Shown here: positions 58,335 through 64,000 of the stretch, in pieces
Numbering within the stretch: position 1 is the first letter of the stretch
Layout of the letters: every line of letters starts with the position of its first letter
Source of the DNA: Fischerella muscicola PCC 7414
GTDB taxonomy: Bacteria; Cyanobacteriota; Cyanobacteriia; Cyanobacteriales; Nostocaceae
Length of the DNA stretch: 64,000 nucleotides
NCBI RefSeq assembly: GCF_000317205.1
Contig: NZ_AJLK01000124.1
Span: 52,953 to 116,952 of the forward strand
Direction: 5' to 3'
Notes under the pieces: generated by a model
The model's input: the letters and a program-made list of their open reading frames with translations, nothing else
Database searches by the model: none
What the model was told of the DNA's origin: nothing
Position numbers and translations under genes: made by a program

Positions 58335-59090
58335 TTACATTGGCAGTAAATTTCCATCCTCTTGACTGTTATTCATCGGGTTTAATTCTGCAACTTGTTG
58401 TCCCAGCCATTTGAGAAACAATTCATGGCGCAACTGCCAACGAGTGACATCATTTAACTCAGCAGGAAGTATCTTTTCTAACCTGAGGATGACAAACCAC
58501 TGGTCTATGGGTGTGGGTGGTAAAAGCTGTCCTGGCTGGGTGACAGTTAGCAGTTTTGCCAAGGTGGGGTGGAGTTTACCTAGTTCTACTGGCCCAACAA
58601 TACCTTTAGTGCGGGCTTCTTGCCCTATAGAATATTTGGGAGCCAGTTCCGCAAAAGATTGTTCCCCTGCTTGCAAACGGAAGTAAAGTTCTTGAGCAAT
58701 ACCACTATCTTTGGTATGAATGACGGAATAAATTACCCGATCTAGTTGCGGTTTACGCCTGTGGAAGTAAACATCAATCTGAGTTTCCCAGGTGGCTTGT
58801 TTAAACTTTTCTAGCCGTAATGCCCGTGTCACTAATTTACGGACTTGTTCGGGAGTCATACCACGACGGCGTAACCAAGCTTGACGTTCAGTCTGTGTTG
58901 TTAAACGTTGCTGTAAGTAAAATGCTTGACAGGCTTTTTCTGCTTCTTCTGGTGTGCAATCAAATGGTGCGATCGCCTGATCTATGATCATTTCTCGCAA
59001 CAGTTGTGGTAATAACTGGTAGTTTGCCAGCAAAGGCACAATTTCTTCAGCCGTAACTTTTTGTTCGCGAACTTGTAAAACAACACTCAT
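58335..59090 (-). CDS. PpiC-type (parvulin-like) peptidylprolyl isomerase of a secretion locus
   Basis: 251 residues, no signal peptide. SurA-like helical N-terminus (EKACQAFYLQQRLTTQTERQ), then a rotamase-like domain (DRVIYSVIHTKDSGIAQELY, FAELAPKYSIGQEARTKGIV, LHPTLAKLLTVTQPGQLLPP). Cyanobacterial type I secretion loci often include such a protein; it may hold cargo unfolded for export. It lies between the RTX cargo gene and the ABC exporter, all on the minus strand. Confidence 0.82.
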   Translation of the reverse strand: MSVVLQVREQKVTAEEIVPLLANYQLLPQLLREMIIDQAIAPFDCTPEEAEKACQAFYLQQRLTTQTERQAWLRRRGMTPEQVRKLVTRALRLEKFKQATWETQIDVYFHRRKPQLDRVIYSVIHTKDSGIAQELYFRLQAGEQSFAELAPKYSIGQEARTKGIVGPVELGKLHPTLAKLLTVTQPGQLLPPTPIDQWFVILRLEKILPAELNDVTRWQLRHELFLKWLGQQVAELNPMNNSQEDGNLLPM

Positions 59091-59154
59091 ATCAAAATAA
59101 ATTATTAACTGCTTTGACCTTCGTGTTCTTAGCGTCTACCCTACGGGAAGCCAC

Positions 59155-59202
59155 TTCGTGTCTTCGCGGTTAAAAATAATTGTTAAACCGCGAAGACACG
59201 AA
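59155..59202. repeat. Hairpin repeat between RTX gene and ppiC gene
   Basis: 17-bp perfect arms TTCGTGTCTTCGCGGTT / AACCGCGAAGACACGAA with a 14-base loop, a dispersed repeat family. It lies between the RTX stop (59229) and the ppiC start (59090) and could act as a transcription attenuator. Confidence 0.8.
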
Positions 59203-59228
59203 AGACGCAAAGGATTTTGATTCTTGCC

Positions 59229-62200
59229 TTAAGCAAAGGCAAAGTTTGCCTGAGTCAGATTAGTAGCTTGAATTCCCAGTAACACAGCAACATCTTGTCC
59301 ATAAACACCCACGATGGTGTTATCGCCTTCTTGGCGAGTTGTCCAATCACTACCGAGATAGTCATAGGCAAAACTGACGTTAGCAAAGCCAATCACATCT
59401 TCTTCTCCACTGTTGAAGTCCGTGATTGTATTAGGCTTTGCTGGCAAGTCTGTTTCATCGGTAACAATCCAAAACTGATCGGCTCCTTCACCGCCAGTTA
59501 CAATGTTTTCGCCTCCGCCAATACCAATATAGAATTCATCGTTACCTGCACCGCCGTTTATGGTATTTTTTGTACCAGCTAATACGATGTCATCATCATT
59601 GCCAGTATCAATTTGGTTGCCGCTACCAAATACAGCTACATCAACGATGTCATCGCCATCTCCGGTAAAGAGGGTTTGATTATCTCCAAAGAATAAGTCT
59701 GGATAAAGAGCAGCATTATCGGAATTGGGATCGTAGAGATAATCATCGAAATAATCATCTTCTGATGTACCGTAGATGATTGATTTAGGCGTTCCTAGCC
59801 GATAATCAAGGTTGAGGGGAGTGGACAATTCAACCTTGATAAACTCATTGTTATCTGGTTGTGAGGGATTGCGGATCGCGTTGAATGGATAGTTGTTGTC
59901 GTTGGCAAGCAAGACAGTATTTTCATCCAGAATCAAGATATCTTCAATGGTGAGGAAGGGGAAAGTAAAGGTGTTACTACCATCGCCGTTGAGGTCGTTA
60001 GGATCGGCAATGTTGAGTAAATCAATGACTTCCTCTTTGTAGAGATAGCCTTGTTCATTGGTTCGGGAAATATCGACTTTGAAGACTTTCTTGAATTCTG
60101 CTTCTGCTCCCGATTTTTCATCTCGTTCGATGATCAAGAATTCGGTATCGTTGATTGGGGTAGCATCGCCGATCGCATGACTTGGATCATCTACTTGATA
60201 GTAGCCAACTAAATCATCGCTAAAGGATTTTGTTGCAACGTCAAATTCATAAACACGTCGGGAGTCGGTAGGATCACCAGCAACATATCCTTCTAGTATC
60301 GGATAGAGGGTTTGGCGATCTGGGCTATAACTCATGGCTTCAAAACCACGGGATCTAGCCAGATTAGCGATCGCTTCGTCTTCTTCTACTCCTGGGTTTT
60401 GGGGAGAAGCAACATCATTGGCGGTGATTTTGTCTCTTGCTGCTATCCCATCATCGACAAAATCGCTGAAGTAGCCGTCTACTCCTAAGCGGATAAACTG
60501 CTCATACTCTAGTTCTGGGTTGCCGTTATAGTCGGGTGAAAGGTAAAATTTATCACTGCGGAAAGTGTAGGGATGCACCAACAAGCCTGCTTGGTGAGCA
60601 TCGTACACTAGGGTAGTTGGTTCCTGTAGGTAGCGATCTGCATCACTGATTTGACCATCGCCGTTGATGTCGTCTGGTTGACCGTCACCATTCTCATCGA
60701 CGGTCTTTGCTGGTACAATCAGCCTTTTGCTGGGGCCGATTCCTATAGCATAGCTGGCAATTTCTGTCAATCCTTCGGGAGTAATTAGGTCGGCGTAGGT
60801 TTTATCAATTCCCTGGAACACATAGTCGTAGGGAGCGCCGCTACCATCTATTAACTGCACCAAGGGAATATCCACCCCAGCATTAGGCATGATTTCATTT
60901 TTGAGTTCTTTGAGATTGGAGACTTCAAAGGACTGAATGAAAATGCGGTCAGGATCGATGAAATCGTTGGCAACTAGGGTATCAATTAAAATTTGTGAGG
61001 TATTGTAGTTGATGGGAGTGCCATCTAAAAATTTACCTTCCTTAGCAAAGTAGGTGGGGTGTTTGGTTTCAGGATATATACCAAGTTTTACGCCTGTTGC
61101 GGCTTCGTAGTCTTTGATGAAGTTAATGTATTCTTCCAGTGTGGGGATTTGGAAGTAACCATCATACTTCGCACTCTCAGGGCGGATATCTGGAATACGC
61201 TCAACTGCCCGCAGTTCTTTAATTTCAGCTAGGGTGAAGTCTTCGGCAAACCAGCCTGTGATACTGTCTCCATCTAAAACTTTGGTAGTCAGGCGATCAG
61301 CAAACTTCGCAAAATTCGCGACGTTAGTTGTCGCTTCACTGATAACGGGTTTACCGTTCTCGTCGTAAACAATATTGCCGTTTTCATCCGTCTCCACTGC
61401 TGCCAATACAGGTTCGTGACGGACGATTAGAACTCCATCTTTGGTAACAACTAGGTCTGGTTCCAGGAAATCTGCTCCCAATTCCGCACCCAAGTTGTTA
61501 GAGGCAAGCAAATCTCCGCCTAAATCGCCAATCGTATGTTCTGGACGAATGCCAGGCACACCACCCCGATGGCCAATGACGATTGGGTCTTGGCCGTTGA
61601 GGGTATTGAGCGGGAAAATATTTGGGGTGGAAATAGGGGCATCTATGAGGACGCCGTTACTGTCAAAATGCAGTAGATAGGGGCCGAATTCTTCACCAAT
61701 CCAAATTGTGCCGTCTTTCCCCAAAACAATAGATTCAGGGTCGAAGTCAGCCCCTGTCAAGAATCGGTCTGTTGTGGTTTCGTTAACAATTTGCCAAGGA
61801 ATTAGGTTGTGAGGATCGGATAGTTGGATATAGTCAGTCCACTCGGCGTTACCACTGCCATTGTCTGCGGTTTTGAAATCTGGATCGACTTTATAGATCC
61901 GCAGTAGATAATCAGCACTATTAGTCTGGCTACCAAAGCCGTTATCTGACAAAAACCAGTAGCTATCTGAATCGGCAAACTGCACACCGCTAAAACCTTG
62001 TACAGGTTGTCCTGGAAATGGCCCTGTACGCCCGTTATTGGAAATGGGTTTGCCATTACCATCATTTTGACCAGATGGCGGGCCTTCGGCATAGGTATCA
62101 GCAGGTAAGGAAGAAAATCCAACTAAAGAGGGTTGTTTCATAGTCAAATCCGTCCATACTAAACTGTGATCTGAAGAAGGTGTGGTAGTTGCATCTTGGC

Positions 62201-63305
62201 GATCGCCTACTAGTGAATACAGTGGATCTTTAGTGGTAGGCCAGAAGACTTCGGCGTCCTGAATTTTTAAGTTCTCAGACGGTAGAACATAGTCAACGCG
62301 GAGATTTCCTGGATTATTGTCATTGAAATCTGCTGTGTCATAGGCTGGATCGCTGATATGAGTGGTATTGTTTCCACCATCCAAAACAGCTTGTTCAGAA
62401 CCACCCTGGCTGCTTGGTGTGACACTGGTATTAACAAGAGGATTTTCTAATATCTGTCGAATTGCATATTTGTAACTGTCGCCATCATTAGGATCAGCGT
62501 TTTGGTCGCCCAGAATTACAAAGGCTGCTTGTTCTGTCAGTCCACCGTAGTTACCGTTGTCATCATAGATGTAATCGCCTCTTCCAGGAGTGATATAGTC
62601 TGACCAAAAGCGAATCTCATCATGATTTCGCTTGCCATTGCGGTCTTCTGCACCATCGAATACAGGGGGTGTAGGATGACTCACCAACGCGTGAATTATT
62701 TGACCATTCACCTCGATTGGCACATCCCAATGACTCTTGGAAGATAGCCGTAAAACTTCTTGCTCTTGTTGAGAATACCAGGGAGTATCAGAATTAGGGA
62801 GAGCGATCATTGACAATAAAGAATCGGGCATATCCTTCCACAGGAAATTCTGGAAAGTACGTACGTTCTCTGTGTCAATTGGATATTTAGACAGTAATAG
62901 CATTCCAAACTGTCCAGGGAAATTGCCAAAACCAAAGGCATCGTCCCCGTATCCACTTTCTCCTGGTGTGGTTATAATCTTGCCATCGTTGTTGAGGTCA
63001 TAGCCAGAGCTAATACCTGTATTGGAAGGAGCAATGTAGAAGTATGGATAGTCAACGGGATCTGCTCCATTTTGACTGACTTTTAAGTAGTTCTGCTGGA
63101 ACAAATCAACTGCTTTGGTCGGGTCATCTGCATAATAATCAAATTCTTGAACACTGATGACATCTGGATTTGTGCGTTGAATAATCTCGGCAATGGCTTT
63201 GGCTTGAGAATTGTCTGGTGTGGATAAATCTTCAATTAGCTGCCCTTCCGTACTCCGGTTCAAGGAAGCGTTGAATTGGGCAAAGCGAATTGTGTCCTGT
63301 GTCAT
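59229..63305 (-). CDS. Secreted RTX multi-domain phosphoesterase (EEP + esterase-like phytase + GDPD)
   Basis: 1358 residues, no N-terminal signal, as expected for type I export. Residues 1-390: endonuclease/exonuclease/phosphatase fold (RFAQFNASLNRSTEG, VISVQEFDYY, FVILGDQNADPND, SSDHSLVWTDL). From about 392: esterase-like phytase domain (AEGPPSGQNDG, FLSDNGFGSQT), interrupted by a glycerophosphodiester phosphodiesterase domain (GHRGG about 577, LEPDLVVTKDGVLIVRHEP), resuming about 985 (RGFEAMSYSPDRQTLYPILE). The C-terminus has acidic Ca-binding RTX-like repeats (TGDGDDIVDVAVFG, GGAGNDEFYIG). Likely releases phosphate from extracellular organic phosphates. Pho-box-like repeats lie upstream. 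Confidence 0.92.
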   Translation of the reverse strand: MTQDTIRFAQFNASLNRSTEGQLIEDLSTPDNSQAKAIAEIIQRTNPDVISVQEFDYYADDPTKAVDLFQQNYLKVSQNGADPVDYPYFYIAPSNTGISSGYDLNNDGKIITTPGESGYGDDAFGFGNFPGQFGMLLLSKYPIDTENVRTFQNFLWKDMPDSLLSMIALPNSDTPWYSQQEQEVLRLSSKSHWDVPIEVNGQIIHALVSHPTPPVFDGAEDRNGKRNHDEIRFWSDYITPGRGDYIYDDNGNYGGLTEQAAFVILGDQNADPNDGDSYKYAIRQILENPLVNTSVTPSSQGGSEQAVLDGGNNTTHISDPAYDTADFNDNNPGNLRVDYVLPSENLKIQDAEVFWPTTKDPLYSLVGDRQDATTTPSSDHSLVWTDLTMKQPSLVGFSSLPADTYAEGPPSGQNDGNGKPISNNGRTGPFPGQPVQGFSGVQFADSDSYWFLSDNGFGSQTNSADYLLRIYKVDPDFKTADNGSGNAEWTDYIQLSDPHNLIPWQIVNETTTDRFLTGADFDPESIVLGKDGTIWIGEEFGPYLLHFDSNGVLIDAPISTPNIFPLNTLNGQDPIVIGHRGGVPGIRPEHTIGDLGGDLLASNNLGAELGADFLEPDLVVTKDGVLIVRHEPVLAAVETDENGNIVYDENGKPVISEATTNVANFAKFADRLTTKVLDGDSITGWFAEDFTLAEIKELRAVERIPDIRPESAKYDGYFQIPTLEEYINFIKDYEAATGVKLGIYPETKHPTYFAKEGKFLDGTPINYNTSQILIDTLVANDFIDPDRIFIQSFEVSNLKELKNEIMPNAGVDIPLVQLIDGSGAPYDYVFQGIDKTYADLITPEGLTEIASYAIGIGPSKRLIVPAKTVDENGDGQPDDINGDGQISDADRYLQEPTTLVYDAHQAGLLVHPYTFRSDKFYLSPDYNGNPELEYEQFIRLGVDGYFSDFVDDGIAARDKITANDVASPQNPGVEEDEAIANLARSRGFEAMSYSPDRQTLYPILEGYVAGDPTDSRRVYEFDVATKSFSDDLVGYYQVDDPSHAIGDATPINDTEFLIIERDEKSGAEAEFKKVFKVDISRTNEQGYLYKEEVIDLLNIADPNDLNGDGSNTFTFPFLTIEDILILDENTVLLANDNNYPFNAIRNPSQPDNNEFIKVELSTPLNLDYRLGTPKSIIYGTSEDDYFDDYLYDPNSDNAALYPDLFFGDNQTLFTGDGDDIVDVAVFGSGNQIDTGNDDDIVLAGTKNTINGGAGNDEFYIGIGGGENIVTGGEGADQFWIVTDETDLPAKPNTITDFNSGEEDVIGFANVSFAYDYLGSDWTTRQEGDNTIVGVYGQDVAVLLGIQATNLTQANFAFA

Positions 63306-64000
63306 GGTGAATGTATCCGTAACTTTATATGACCAAGTACTTGCATATTTCTCGAAAAGAGTGAGTTATAGGAAAAGTTAAAGTGGGAGTTGCTTGCAGG
63401 AGATTTTGTAGTATCTATCTCCTCACTTTATGAAGTAGTAATTTTTTATGTACTTTACATTTTTAGTCTACTAGTTAATTAATATTTTCTAATTAATAAA
63501 TAATGATTTATTGAATTTATTAACCTACAAGCTGAAGCAAATAGTTGCTCATAAACTCTATAAATCAGTACTTAACTAATTTCCTCCCTCTTCTTATTGT
63601 GTCTATTTTTTTATCAATTATATTGACAAAAATACACAGTATATTTGGCTTACATATTTAGCTCAAAATCATCTATTTCAGACTAAATAAGAAATAGAAA
63701 CCAGATAAAATTTTTCAAACTGAAGCTGTTCCTCTTAAACAGATAAAGAAAAAGAGAGAACGAATGGAGAAATTTTTGTCTAATAACACTTAATGGCTTA
63801 TTGTAGTTTAAAATCGCAGACTTAAAGGATGATATATTCACAGGTTAAGATTTGGTTAAAAATTTATTAATATTTACTTAACAGTTACTAATTAAATGAC
63901 AAGTAATGGAGAGCGATCGCTTCTGTAAAAAAGCTAATATTTGAAAAATAGTATAATTTGTGACACACTCTCTTCATAGAAGCCATATCTACTAAGTAGG
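63306..64000. other. Long upstream region of the RTX phosphoesterase gene
   Basis: 695 bp, AT-rich, no ORF. It holds the candidate Pho box at 63842-63882 and a gcgatcgc octamer near 63914. If the Pho box drives the RTX gene, the leader would be about 500 bases long. Confidence 0.5.
63842..63882 (-). promoter_or_regulatory. Candidate Pho box (SphR/PhoB-type direct repeats)
   Basis: Read on the minus strand: GTTAAGTA, ATTAATAA, TTTAACCA, CTTAACCT, each followed by a 3-bp spacer. The cyanobacterial Pho box is three 8-bp YTTAAYYW repeats with 3-bp spacers; two units match fully and two partly, in correct orientation for the RTX phosphoesterase gene 537 bp downstream. Confidence 0.6.

Overview
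This is a 64-kb stretch of a filamentous, probably heterocyst-forming cyanobacterium (Nostocales-like). Evidence: photosystem genes psbZ and psaM, many GCGATCGC (HIP1) octamers, the cyanobacterial acpP-fabF-transketolase and psbZ-ribH neighbourhoods, several cyanobacteria-only hypothetical families, and intergenic DNA rich in short tandem and palindromic repeats. The isonitrile-type gene remnants would fit Hapalosiphonaceae or relatives, but the sequence does not fix the genus.

Layout. 0-3 kb: a phototaxis-type operon (CheY-like regulator, CheW-like adaptor, GAF-repeat sensor) whose sensor gene is broken. 3-8 kb: a nucleosidase/phosphorylase, an RND exporter and an HpnA-like epimerase, possibly hopanoid-related. 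8-13 kb: a DUF1830 protein, an OmpR-type regulator divergent from a CHASE3 histidine kinase interrupted at an A7 tract, a coiled-coil protein, a DUF4112 protein and an alpha/beta hydrolase. 13-17.4 kb: repeats, a small ribbon-helix-helix ORF on a probable transposon remnant, a Pro-rich membrane protein and Ddl. 17.4-25.3 kb: a CADD-like protein, a class I amidotransferase overlapping a 1174-residue HTH/NB-ARC/14-WD40 protein, small proteins and MiaB.

25.4-33.5 kb is the unusual segment. About 7 kb is bracketed by inverted 230-270-bp repeats. It holds an Rnl2-type RNA ligase with a DUF2087 partner, then a run of truncated and fused genes: ABC transporter remnants, a DAHP synthase, a peroxiredoxin fragment, a C-terminally clipped flavin halogenase, an intact PvcB/IsnB-type dioxygenase and an IsnA/PvcA-type isonitrile synthase reduced to its two ends. 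I read this as a decaying isonitrile/halogenase natural-product cluster.

33.5-52 kb is mostly core genome: transketolase, fabF, acpP, an HdrB-like protein, a STAND-type NTPase, ribH, psbZ, a DHH-CBS-nucleotidyltransferase protein, a SLOG/DprA-like protein, MAPEG, YajQ, GST, a TPR protein and psaM (too short for ordinary ORF calling). 52-64 kb carries an FGGY kinase and a type I secretion locus on the minus strand: HlyD adaptor, ABC exporter with a degenerate C39 domain, PpiC-type isomerase, and a 1358-residue RTX phosphoesterase combining endonuclease/phosphatase, phytase-like and GDPD domains. Upstream of the RTX gene are four 8-bp repeats at 11-bp spacing resembling a cyanobacterial Pho box, so the locus is probably for phosphorus scavenging from organic phosphate.
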